In this document: positions 1 to 6,783 of the stretch, one piece after another
How positions within the stretch are numbered: the stretch's first letter is position 1
Layout: every line of letters begins with the position of its first letter
NCBI GenBank assembly: GCA_965651535.1
Contig: CBFGSX010000007.1
Location: forward strand, 1 to 23,889
DNA from: JAQGJA01 sp965651535
Lineage (GTDB): Bacteria; Pseudomonadota; Alphaproteobacteria; Micavibrionales; SZUA-601
Direction of reading: 5' to 3'
DNA: 23,889 nt
Notes under the pieces: generated by a model
Database searches by the model: none
The model's input: the letters and a program-made list of their open reading frames with translations, nothing else
What the model was told of the DNA's origin: nothing
Program-made: the position numbers and the translations under genes

Positions 1-570
1 ATGTCCGCTAAAATCCTGGCCTTCGACGGTTCGGGCCGCAACAATTCGATGAATCACAAGTTATTGCTCCAGGGCGTCAAGGCGCTCGAGGCGGCGGGGG
101 CCAGCGTGACGGTCATCGACCTGCATGAATTTAACCTGCCCATTTATGACGGCGATCTCGAGGCGACGCAGGGCCATCCCGAAAGCGTGAAAAAACTGAA
201 AGAGCTTTTCAATTCCCATCACGGTTTTCTGATCGCCAGTCCCGAATATAACGGCAGCGTGTCGGGACTGCTCAAGAACGCGATCGACTGGGTGTCGCGT
301 CAGGCGGCGGGCGAGGGGATGTATCCGGGTCTCAAGGGCAAGGTCGCGGCGCTGATGTCCGCCGCACCGGGCAAGCTGGGCGGGATGCGCGGATTGATTC
401 AATTGAACACGATTTTGTTCGGGGTCGGCACGCTGGTGCTGCCCGAGATCGTGTCGGTCGGCTTTTATAATGACGCGTTCGACGGCGACGCCCTCAAAAA
501 TGACGGCGACAAAAAAGCGGTCGAAGCCCAGGCCAAGAAGCTGGTTCAGGTTGTCAAAGCGGTAAATTAA
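1..570 (+). CDS. NADPH-dependent FMN reductase family protein
   Basis: A 189-residue flavodoxin-fold protein of the FMN_red family (ChrR/YieF-like quinone or azo reductases), expected to be cytosolic and to reduce FMN, quinones or similar acceptors with NAD(P)H. Seen: the N-terminal phosphate-binding loop GSGRNNSMNHKLL (residues 10-22) and the family signature SPEYNGSVSGLLKNAIDW (about residues 80-97), which forms the flavin and tetramer site. The length is usual for the family. The ATG is the first base of the window, so its ribosome-binding site cannot be seen, but the protein begins just before the first beta strand as family members do. It lies 65 bp upstream of flbT with no obvious terminator between them; a separate flbT promoter is possible. 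The substrate cannot be deduced. Confidence 0.88.
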   Translation: MSAKILAFDGSGRNNSMNHKLLLQGVKALEAAGASVTVIDLHEFNLPIYDGDLEATQGHPESVKKLKELFNSHHGFLIASPEYNGSVSGLLKNAIDWVSRQAAGEGMYPGLKGKVAALMSAAPGKLGGMRGLIQLNTILFGVGTLVLPEIVSVGFYNDAFDGDALKNDGDKKAVEAQAKKLVQVVKAVN

Positions 571-584
571 CCAATTCGTTAGGA

Positions 585-613
585 TTGTCGCGCTAGGCAT
601 AAGGCGATATTCT
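585..613 (+). promoter_or_regulatory. candidate sigma-70-type promoter of flbT
   Basis: TTGTCG at 585-590 and TATTCT at 608-613 are separated by exactly 17 bp. Transcription would start near 620, just upstream of the flbT ribosome-binding site. Partial consensus only, so this is an inference. Confidence 0.35.
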
Positions 614-635
614 CTTAGAAAAGAGGGAGGCCTTT

Positions 636-1046
636 ATGCCGCTCAAGATCCAACTGAAACCCAAAGAGCGCGTCATCATCAACGGCGCGGTCATCGAGGG
701 CGACGCCGAAGCACGCACCGAGATTGTCGTGCTGAACAACGCCTCGGTCATGCGCAGCAAGCATATCCTGCAACAGGACGAAGCCAACACCCCCGTCAAG
801 CGGCTCTATTTCCATCTCCAGATGATGTATATCGACGAGGAGAACCGCAAGAGCTATGAAAGCGATTACCAGAAATTCCTGAAAGACCTCGAGGACACCG
901 TCACCCTCCCGACGATCAAAGAGTCGCTGATTCTACTCAAGACCGCCGTGGACAATGCCCGATTCTATGACGCCATGAAGGTCGTGCGCGAGCTGATCAA
1001 GGTCGAGGCCGAGCTGCTCAAGATTTCCAACCCGATGGAGGATTGA
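636..1046 (+). CDS. flbT: flagellum biosynthesis repressor FlbT
   Basis: A 136-residue FlbT-family protein. In Caulobacter, FlbT binds the 5' untranslated region of flagellin mRNA and destabilises it when the hook-basal body is incomplete, coupling flagellin synthesis to assembly. Seen: the family N-terminus MPLKIQLKPKERVIINGAVI, the central stretch RLYFHLQMMYIDEENRKSY, and a helical C-terminus. The length is typical. The start is supported by a strong purine-rich site (GGGAGG at 625-630) five bases before the ATG. The flagellin gene, its expected mRNA target, lies 283 bp downstream behind its own sigma-54 promoter. flaF, which often accompanies flbT in alphaproteobacteria, is not in the window. 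Confidence 0.95.
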   Translation: MPLKIQLKPKERVIINGAVIEGDAEARTEIVVLNNASVMRSKHILQQDEANTPVKRLYFHLQMMYIDEENRKSYESDYQKFLKDLEDTVTLPTIKESLILLKTAVDNARFYDAMKVVRELIKVEAELLKISNPMED

Positions 1047-1049
1047 GGC

Positions 1050-1118
1050 GCGCTCAAGCAGCGTCAGCGGTAGCGCAAGCATGAATCCGCGCTCAAGTAG
1101 CGAAGCGGTAGCGCAAAC
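1050..1118 (+). repeat. imperfect tandem repeat, two ~30-bp units
   Basis: Unit 1 (1050-1080) and unit 2 (1089-1118) both begin GCGCTCAAG, share AGCGGTAGCGCAA, and differ by a few substitutions and one indel. The period is 39 bp. The pair starts four bases after the flbT stop codon. Function unknown; it lies between flbT and its terminator. Confidence 0.6.
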
Positions 1119-1195
1119 GAGAAGCGCCTCCGGGCAAAATCGGTCATAAAAGAATCAAGAAGAATCTGAAATCAGGCACTTATTGCCCGAGACCC

Positions 1196-1223
1196 AATCC
1201 GCCATAAGGCGGGTTTTTCTTTT
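1196..1223 (+). terminator. intrinsic terminator after flbT
   Basis: An 8-bp stem (1196-1203 with 1208-1215, one G-T pair) with an ATAA loop, followed by a T-rich tract to 1223. It lies about 150 bp after flbT and just upstream of the sigma-54 promoter, so it separates flbT transcription from flagellin transcription. Confidence 0.75.
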
Positions 1224-1255
1224 GTATCCAATGCGTTGATAGTGAAAAACCGGCT

Positions 1256-1271
1256 TGGCACGCTCCTTGCA
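1256..1271 (+). promoter_or_regulatory. sigma-54 promoter of the flagellin gene
   Basis: TGGCAC at 1256-1261, five bases, then TTGCA at 1267-1271, a match to the RpoN consensus TGGCAC-N5-TTGCW. The invariant GG (1257-1258) and GC (1269-1270) are separated by the required 10 bp. Transcription should start near 1282, giving a leader of roughly 48 nt before the flagellin ATG. Sigma-54 control of late flagellar genes is established in Caulobacter and relatives. No clear binding site for an enhancer-binding activator (FlbD type) was identified. Confidence 0.88.
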
Positions 1272-1329
1272 TTTATGCCTGCCGAGACAGAAAACCCACC
1301 TCCTTTTTTCAACGCAATGGAGAAAACAG

Positions 1330-2163
1330 ATGACTTTGAACTCGGTCCACACCAACACCGCCGCCCTCGTCGCTTTGCAGGGCCTCAACCGTACCAACCA
1401 GGAATTGCTCGATGTGCAGGGCCGGGTCAATAGCGGTTATCGCATCGCCAAAGCCAAAGACGACGGCGCGGCCTTCTCGATTGCCCAGGGCCTGCGCGCC
1501 GACAAGCGCGGCTATGAAGCGATCTCCGAACAGCTTTCCAAGGCCGTCGGCACCATGTCGGTTGCCAACGAGGCCGCCAGACAGATTTCCGACACGCTTG
1601 CCGATGTGCGTGCCGTGCTGACCAAGCTGGCCGATGAAAACGTCAGCGGCGATCAGCGCGCCCAGTATCAGGCCGACTACGTCAACCTGAAGGCCGAAAT
1701 CCTGCGTTACATTCAGAACGCGGATTTCAACGGCGTCAACCTGCTCGACAACACCAACGGCATCGACATCATTTCGACGCTCGAGGGCGGCATCATGACG
1801 ATGCGTTCCTTCGACCTTGAAACCGACGTGCACGATGCGCTGGCCACGATCGCCGCGACCGACCCGGCCACGGTGGCGCAGGCCGCCCTGACGGCTGCCG
1901 GTGCGCTGGCGCTTGTCGAAGCCTCGCTCGGCACCGCCATGGCCACGTTGGGTTCCGATACGAAATCGCTGGAAAACCACCTCGACTATGTCGGCATTCT
2001 CGGGGATGCCACCGAACAAGGTATCGGTGCGATCGTCGATGCCGATCTGGCCAAAGAATCGGCACGCTTGCAGGCCTTGCAGGTCAGGCAGCAGCTCGGC
2101 ACGCAGACCCTGAGCATCGCCAACGGCGCGCCGCAGATCCTTCTGACCTTGTTCCGCTCGTAA
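1330..2163 (+). CDS. flagellin
   Basis: A 277-residue flagellin, the exported filament subunit. Seen: the conserved N-terminal D0/D1 coiled-coil segment (TNTAALVALQGLNRTNQEL, then RVNSGYRIAKAKDDGAAFSI) and the C-terminal partner (DADLAKESARLQALQVRQQL, ending QILLTLFRS). The central variable domain is very short, so this is a compact flagellin. The ATG at 1330 is chosen over an upstream in-frame start at 1255 because GGAGA sits at 1319-1323, because the family starts here, and because 1255 falls inside the sigma-54 promoter. The leader is the expected target of FlbT. flgK follows after 48 bp containing a hairpin. Confidence 0.95.
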   Translation: MTLNSVHTNTAALVALQGLNRTNQELLDVQGRVNSGYRIAKAKDDGAAFSIAQGLRADKRGYEAISEQLSKAVGTMSVANEAARQISDTLADVRAVLTKLADENVSGDQRAQYQADYVNLKAEILRYIQNADFNGVNLLDNTNGIDIISTLEGGIMTMRSFDLETDVHDALATIAATDPATVAQAALTAAGALALVEASLGTAMATLGSDTKSLENHLDYVGILGDATEQGIGAIVDADLAKESARLQALQVRQQLGTQTLSIANGAPQILLTLFRS

Positions 2164-2176
2164 TTCATGCGGAGCA

Positions 2177-2195
2177 GGTCTTCGGAACGAAGGCC
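2177..2195 (+). other. hairpin between flagellin and flgK
   Basis: An 8-bp stem (2177-2184 with 2188-2195, one G-T pair) with a GAA loop, 13 bp after the flagellin stop and 17 bp before the flgK ATG. No T-tract follows, so it is not a classical terminator. It could protect the 3' end of flagellin mRNA or reduce read-through into flgK. Confidence 0.45.
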
Positions 2196-2211
2196 GTGAA
2201 CGGAGACAGAT

Positions 2212-3696
2212 ATGTCTGACGCACTTGGAATCGCCCTTAGCGGATTACGTGTCGCCCAGCGCGGGATTGACGTGGTGTCGAGCAACATCACGAACGCCTC
2301 GACCACGGGCTACACGCGCAAGATTCTGCCGACGGAGACGCAGCTCGCCGACGGTCAGGGGATTGGCGTCCGCTATGGCGAGATCCAGCGCTATGTCGAT
2401 CAAAGCATCCTGCGCGATTACCGCGTGCAGCTTTCCTCGCAGAATTATTATAAGGCCAAGGAAGGGTTTCTGGCGCGCGCCCTGGATTTGCACGGGGCGA
2501 CGCATCTGGAGACGAATATCGGCGCGCAGATCGGTCGTCTGACCAACAGCTTCGTCGAGCTGTCGCTCAACCCCGACAGCCGCACGCTGCAGACGGATGT
2601 TCTTAACAATGCCCAGCGCCTGGCGACGAATTTCAACACCATCGCTTCGGAATTGCTGGCGATCCGCAACGAGGCGCAGGCGACGATCACCAACGAGGTC
2701 GGTAACCTCAACGCGATCTTGCGCGATCTGGCGTCCTTCAACCGCAAGATATCAACCATGACGGCGGCCGAACGTTCGACGGCGACGCTCGAAGATCAAC
2801 GCGATATGCTGGTCAAGAAGCTCTCGGAGTTGATCGACGTCACCTATTATTCCGACGGTTCGAACGTGCTGACCGTGCAGACGAAGCAGGGGCATGTGCT
2901 GGTCGATACCGAGCCGCGCGAAGTGCGCTTCGACAACCAAAACCTTACCTACCAGACCTATTATCCGCAATCTTTGGGCGGGCTGGAAATTCTCGACAGC
3001 GGCGGCAATGCCGTCGATCTCATCGCGAACGGAAACAATCCCGGCGGCAAGATCGGTGGGCTTTTGTCGCTGCGCGACCGCGAGCTGCCGCAATATCTCG
3101 TCCAGATCGACGAGCTGGCGCACAAGATGATGATGCGCCTCGAGGCGCAGGGTCTGACGCTTTTCACGGACGCCACCGGCACGGTTCCCGCCAACGATCC
3201 TTCCGTCTATGCCGGTATCGCCGCGACGATCCGCGTCAACCCGCTGGTCACGGGCGACCCCAGCCTCATTCAGCGCGGCACTGCTGCTGGCACCGTCCCG
3301 GCCGGATCGAACCAGGTGATCCGCAACGTGCTCGACTATGCTTTCGGCAAGTTTGCAGACGCGCTCGGTACACCCAACGTGCCGTTCAATACGCAAGATG
3401 TCGGTTATAACGGCGATATCGACTTTTTCATTCTGTCCTCGAGTAATATGACGCTCGAAGAATTCGCGCGGGCCATGCTCGACCACCAGGCGCAGGATTA
3501 TTCCATTACCAAAGCTACGCTCGAGACCGAGACGCAATATCTGCACGAGGTCGAAAAACGCTTTCTCGATACGGTCGGTGTCAATGTCGACGAAGAGATG
3601 ATCAAGATGATCGAGCTGCAAAAGACCTATACGGCTTCGGCCAAGATGATTTCAACGCTGGACGAGCTGTTCAGCGAATTGCTGCGCACCTTCTAG
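2212..3696 (+). CDS. flgK: flagellar hook-associated protein 1 FlgK
   Basis: A 494-residue hook-filament junction protein, exported by the flagellar type III system and placed directly on the hook. Seen: the rod/hook-family N-terminal domain (SDALGIALSGLRVAQRGIDV, then SSNITNASTTGYTRK, residues 2-41) and the C-terminal D0 helix (EEMIKMIELQKTYTASAKMI, running to the terminal LLRTF), both diagnostic of FlgK. The length is within the family range, with a modest central region. The start has GGAG at 2202-2205. It lies between flagellin and flgL in the same direction. flgL follows after 16 bp, so the two are almost certainly cotranscribed. Confidence 0.95.
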   Translation: MSDALGIALSGLRVAQRGIDVVSSNITNASTTGYTRKILPTETQLADGQGIGVRYGEIQRYVDQSILRDYRVQLSSQNYYKAKEGFLARALDLHGATHLETNIGAQIGRLTNSFVELSLNPDSRTLQTDVLNNAQRLATNFNTIASELLAIRNEAQATITNEVGNLNAILRDLASFNRKISTMTAAERSTATLEDQRDMLVKKLSELIDVTYYSDGSNVLTVQTKQGHVLVDTEPREVRFDNQNLTYQTYYPQSLGGLEILDSGGNAVDLIANGNNPGGKIGGLLSLRDRELPQYLVQIDELAHKMMMRLEAQGLTLFTDATGTVPANDPSVYAGIAATIRVNPLVTGDPSLIQRGTAAGTVPAGSNQVIRNVLDYAFGKFADALGTPNVPFNTQDVGYNGDIDFFILSSSNMTLEEFARAMLDHQAQDYSITKATLETETQYLHEVEKRFLDTVGVNVDEEMIKMIELQKTYTASAKMISTLDELFSELLRTF

Positions 3697-3712
3697 AAGC
3701 AGGAGAGATAGA

Positions 3713-4717
3713 ATGACCTCAAGCATTTCCGACCTCGGCACCCAGCTCAGCCGCCAGTTCCTGCTTAAATTGCTGCGCACCGATCTCAGCACGGTCGAGC
3801 GTCGCATCGCCACCGGCAAAGTCAGCTCGAACATGGCCGGCATGGGCACGCAAGGCGCCAGCAACGCCATTTCCTATCGCAACAAGATCGCGCTCAATGC
3901 CGCCTATACTGAAAATCTTCAGGCGGCGCGCATCCAGTTCGAGGTGATGGATCGCGCCATGTTGTCGATCAACGATCTGGCGCGCGACACGCTGACCAGT
4001 CTGCGCAAACAGCTTCAGGATACCGACCCGCAGGCCGCCATTCTGTCGAACGAGGCGCAGTCCAAGCTCAATAGCATCCTCAGCAACATGAATACGCAGG
4101 TCAATGGCCGCTATGTCTTTGCCGGGGACAATATCTATACGCCGCCGCATCAGGACGTGGCCGCGCTCAACACCAGTTTCGCGGCACTGACCGCTGGATG
4201 GCTGGCCGGTGCGCCGACCGCCGCTTCGGTAGTAACGGACGCGCAGGGCATTGCCGGCGTCGGCTTGGGCTATGACGCCGATTTGCTGACGGCGGGCAGC
4301 GTTTCGTTCCGCGGCGACACCAATATGGACATTGATTATACGACCTTTGCCAATCAACCGGGATTTTCGGATATTTTGCGCGGACTGGGGATCATCGCCA
4401 ATTTGCCCGCGCCAACGACGCCAGCCGAACAGGATAATTACTGGGCGGTGGTCAACGGCGCCATTGCCCTGCTCGACCAGGGCACGAAAGAAGTCGACGA
4501 ATATCAGGGGATGCTCGGCGTGCAGGCCAAGGTGGTCGACGATTTGATCACCACCCATCGCGAGAACACATCGATTTACGAGGAATTCGTAGGCAGCGTC
4601 GAGGATGCCGATCTGGCCGATGCGTCGATCCGTCTACAAGCGCTGCAAAGCCAGCTTGAAGCCAGCTATAACGTCGTCGCGCAGCTCAAGAGCTTAAGCC
4701 TCGTCAATTATCTGTAA
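3713..4717 (+). CDS. flgL: flagellar hook-associated protein 3 FlgL
   Basis: A 334-residue flagellin-related junction protein that joins FlgK to the first filament subunits. Seen: a flagellin-like N-terminal coiled coil (TQLSRQFLLKLLRTDLSTVE, then RRIATGKVSSN) and a C-terminal segment DADLADASIRLQALQSQLEA ending LKSLSLVNYL. The motif NGRYVFAGDN at about residues 130-139 is characteristic of FlgL. The start has GGAGAG at 3702-3707. It ends the flagellar block. Its last 24 bp overlap, in opposite direction, the 3' end of the helicase gene on the minus strand, and no terminator is visible between them. Confidence 0.93.
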   Translation: MTSSISDLGTQLSRQFLLKLLRTDLSTVERRIATGKVSSNMAGMGTQGASNAISYRNKIALNAAYTENLQAARIQFEVMDRAMLSINDLARDTLTSLRKQLQDTDPQAAILSNEAQSKLNSILSNMNTQVNGRYVFAGDNIYTPPHQDVAALNTSFAALTAGWLAGAPTAASVVTDAQGIAGVGLGYDADLLTAGSVSFRGDTNMDIDYTTFANQPGFSDILRGLGIIANLPAPTTPAEQDNYWAVVNGAIALLDQGTKEVDEYQGMLGVQAKVVDDLITTHRENTSIYEEFVGSVEDADLADASIRLQALQSQLEASYNVVAQLKSLSLVNYL

Positions 4718-5857
4718 CAGTTTTTCTTCGCCGACGATATCGAGCGCCATCTTCGCGGTCGGGTAATCGCCCAAAGAATCGCGCAGCGATGCTTTATCCG
4801 CGTAGATGGTTTGATCGACCAAAATGTCCAGAGCGAAACGCTGGCGCGAAACGCCGACCAGCAAATCGGGCAGGGTGATTTTTGCGCCGATGACCAGCAC
4901 GATGTGATCCACCGCCAGTCCTTGCGCCGCCGCGAGAGAATAAAAACGGTATCCGCCGCCCGCCCCGCGCAGCTTTTGTAAAAGGGTCTCGTCGCCATGC
5001 ACGGCGACCAGCGTCTTGTCCGGCGCTTTGTCGTCGAGCAATTTCTTTAGCGCATGCGTCAAGCCATCCGTCGGCACGAATTCAAGGGACATTTCATCCA
5101 GCGCCGCCGCGACGTCGCCGGAATAAAGCGTGTCGACCATCCGGCGCAGCGCGGGCGTTTTCTGCCGGAACGGAAAATGCAGCGCGATCACCGGCACTTT
5201 TCCCGATTGCCGCAGCCAGCGAAAAGGCTGGCCCGGATCGGCGGGCAGAAGCTGTTTGTCGTCGCCGATCATGATGACGCGGCGCGCTTTTGCGTCGGCG
5301 GCACGCGCCAGAAGCCGCGCCATCTTGTTTGTGCCCAACAACCCCGCCTCGTCGATCACGAGGATCGCGCCTTCGGGCCAGGCCGTCCGCACGTTCAGGG
5401 CTTCGTCGAAAACCATCGCGGCGACATTCTTGAGATTGAGCTTGTCCTTGACGCGCTGGAGAGCGGGCTTTTCCTGCGTCATCGCCATGACGGGAATTTC
5501 CGGCACGGCTTCGCGCGCCAAATTCGTCCACAGCGCCGCGACGGTCGATTTCGCAGCACCCGGCGGCCCCGTCAGCAAAACGGGCGTGCCCGCGCCGATC
5601 ATCTCTTCGAACACGACGCGCGCCTGCTCGTTCAATTCCTGCATATCGGTTTTTTGCGCCTTGTCGTGGATGAAATTGCGCTTTTGCTTTTCAAGAAACT
5701 CGGGTTCGAATGTCAGCGGCACGGCATTTTCATGCAAACGGCTCAACGCTTCTAGTAGCCGTTTCTCGTCGTGCAGGTTTTCCCGCGTCGTCCAATGCGC
5801 GTCGTCAAGGCGGACAAGATCGTCCGTTTCGGCAGAGGAAAGGATGGCGGGCTTCAT
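4694..5857 (-). CDS. orphan SF1 helicase related to the TraA/MobA relaxase helicase domain
   Basis: A 387-residue superfamily 1 (RecD/TraA-like, AAA_30 type) ATPase without a nuclease or relaxase domain. Motifs in order: WTTRENLHDE (22-31), resembling the segment before the helicase half of TraA relaxases; P-loop GPPGAAKST (97-105); Walker B VIDEAG (167-172); motif III GDDKQLLP (198-205); FPFRQ (228-232); motif V-like AAAQGLAVDH (309-318); motif VI-like GVSRQR (335-340). The P-loop has Ala where the glycine before the catalytic lysine is nearly invariant. The start overlaps the miaA stop by ATGA, implying translational coupling in a degP-miaA-helicase operon. The 3' end overlaps flgL convergently. 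Its role is unknown; DNA or RNA unwinding is an inference from the family. Confidence 0.82.
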   Translation of the reverse strand: MKPAILSSAETDDLVRLDDAHWTTRENLHDEKRLLEALSRLHENAVPLTFEPEFLEKQKRNFIHDKAQKTDMQELNEQARVVFEEMIGAGTPVLLTGPPGAAKSTVAALWTNLAREAVPEIPVMAMTQEKPALQRVKDKLNLKNVAAMVFDEALNVRTAWPEGAILVIDEAGLLGTNKMARLLARAADAKARRVIMIGDDKQLLPADPGQPFRWLRQSGKVPVIALHFPFRQKTPALRRMVDTLYSGDVAAALDEMSLEFVPTDGLTHALKKLLDDKAPDKTLVAVHGDETLLQKLRGAGGGYRFYSLAAAQGLAVDHIVLVIGAKITLPDLLVGVSRQRFALDILVDQTIYADKASLRDSLGDYPTAKMALDIVGEEKLLQIIDEA

Positions 5858-6783
5858 GCGCCGCCAGTGTGCAGAAATTCCAGCGCCGGTTCAAGCGCGG
5901 GTTTGGCCATCATCTGCGCCGCGTCGGCGATTTTCTGGCCGCGGAACCACGTCATCTGGCGTTTGGCGTATTGCCGCGTCTGCATCTGCGCCTGTTCGAC
6001 GGCTTCGCTCAGCGTCAGCCGCCCGTCGAGATGGTCGCGCAAGGCCTGCAGTCCCAGCGCCCGCGTCCCCGTCAGAATCGGATCGGGGTTAAGCGCATTA
6101 ACGGCGCGCGCCTCGTCGAGCGCGCCCGAACGCACCATGATCTCAAAGCGTTTGTTGATGCGTGCATGCAACCAGCTTTTTTCAGGCGCCAGCACCACGG
6201 CGCGATAATCAAGATCCGGGGCGGGATTTTTTTTCGGCATGGCCTGCCATGCGGAAAGACTCTGGCCGCTGGCTTCGTAAACTTCACGCGCGCGGATCAT
6301 GCGCTGGCGGTCGGTCGGATGCAATCGTGCCGCCGCCTCGGGGTCGATGCCGGCAAGCGCCGCATGAAATCCCTGCGGCCCCAGCATGTCATACAGGTCG
6401 GATACGTGTTTGCGCGTGGCCTCGGGCACGTCCGGCATGGGCGCGAAACCGCTGACCAGCGCGCGGAAATAAAGCCCGCTGCCGCCGACCAGAATGGCGC
6501 GCTTGTTTTGCGCGTGACTATCGCGGATGGCTTCGAGCGCTTTTTTTGCCCAAGCGGCGGCGGAATAATTTTCCGTGATCGGATGAAATCCGTAAAGAAG
6601 ATGCGGCGCGGCTTCGCGTTCCTCGGCGTTGGGCTGCGCGGAAATCACGGGGATTTCGGCATAGATCTGCATGGAATCGGCGTTGACGACGATGCCGTCG
6701 ACGCGTGCCGCCAGCTCGGCCGCCAGAGCCGACTTCCCGCTGGCTGTCGGCCCTGCGACGATCCAGACGGTTTTATTCGGCAA
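5854..6783 (-). CDS. miaA: tRNA dimethylallyltransferase MiaA
   Basis: A 309-residue enzyme that transfers the dimethylallyl group of DMAPP to N6 of A37 in tRNAs reading UNN codons (i6A37). Seen: P-loop GPTASGKS (residues 11-18), NADSMQIY (34-41, with the general-base Asp), GGSGLYFRAL, and the C-terminal RQYAKRQMTWFR motif that contacts tRNA. The length is typical. The start is a TTG at 6781-6783: no ATG or GTG lies between it and the P-loop, and an 11-bp overlap with the end of degP makes coupling likely. The downstream gene starts within its stop codon (ATGA). The rare start and the overlap suggest expression tuned through degP translation. Confidence 0.95.
   Translation of the reverse strand: MPNKTVWIVAGPTASGKSALAAELAARVDGIVVNADSMQIYAEIPVISAQPNAEEREAAPHLLYGFHPITENYSAAAWAKKALEAIRDSHAQNKRAILVGGSGLYFRALVSGFAPMPDVPEATRKHVSDLYDMLGPQGFHAALAGIDPEAAARLHPTDRQRMIRAREVYEASGQSLSAWQAMPKKNPAPDLDYRAVVLAPEKSWLHARINKRFEIMVRSGALDEARAVNALNPDPILTGTRALGLQALRDHLDGRLTLSEAVEQAQMQTRQYAKRQMTWFRGQKIADAAQMMAKPALEPALEFLHTGGA

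Noticed and set aside
1255..1329. Flagellin start at 1255
   Set aside because: The codon lies inside the sigma-54 promoter, upstream of the expected transcription start, and the flagellin N-terminus begins at 1330.
2752..3621. 289-codon minus-strand open frame opposite flgK
   Set aside because: Shadow of flgK; no family features.
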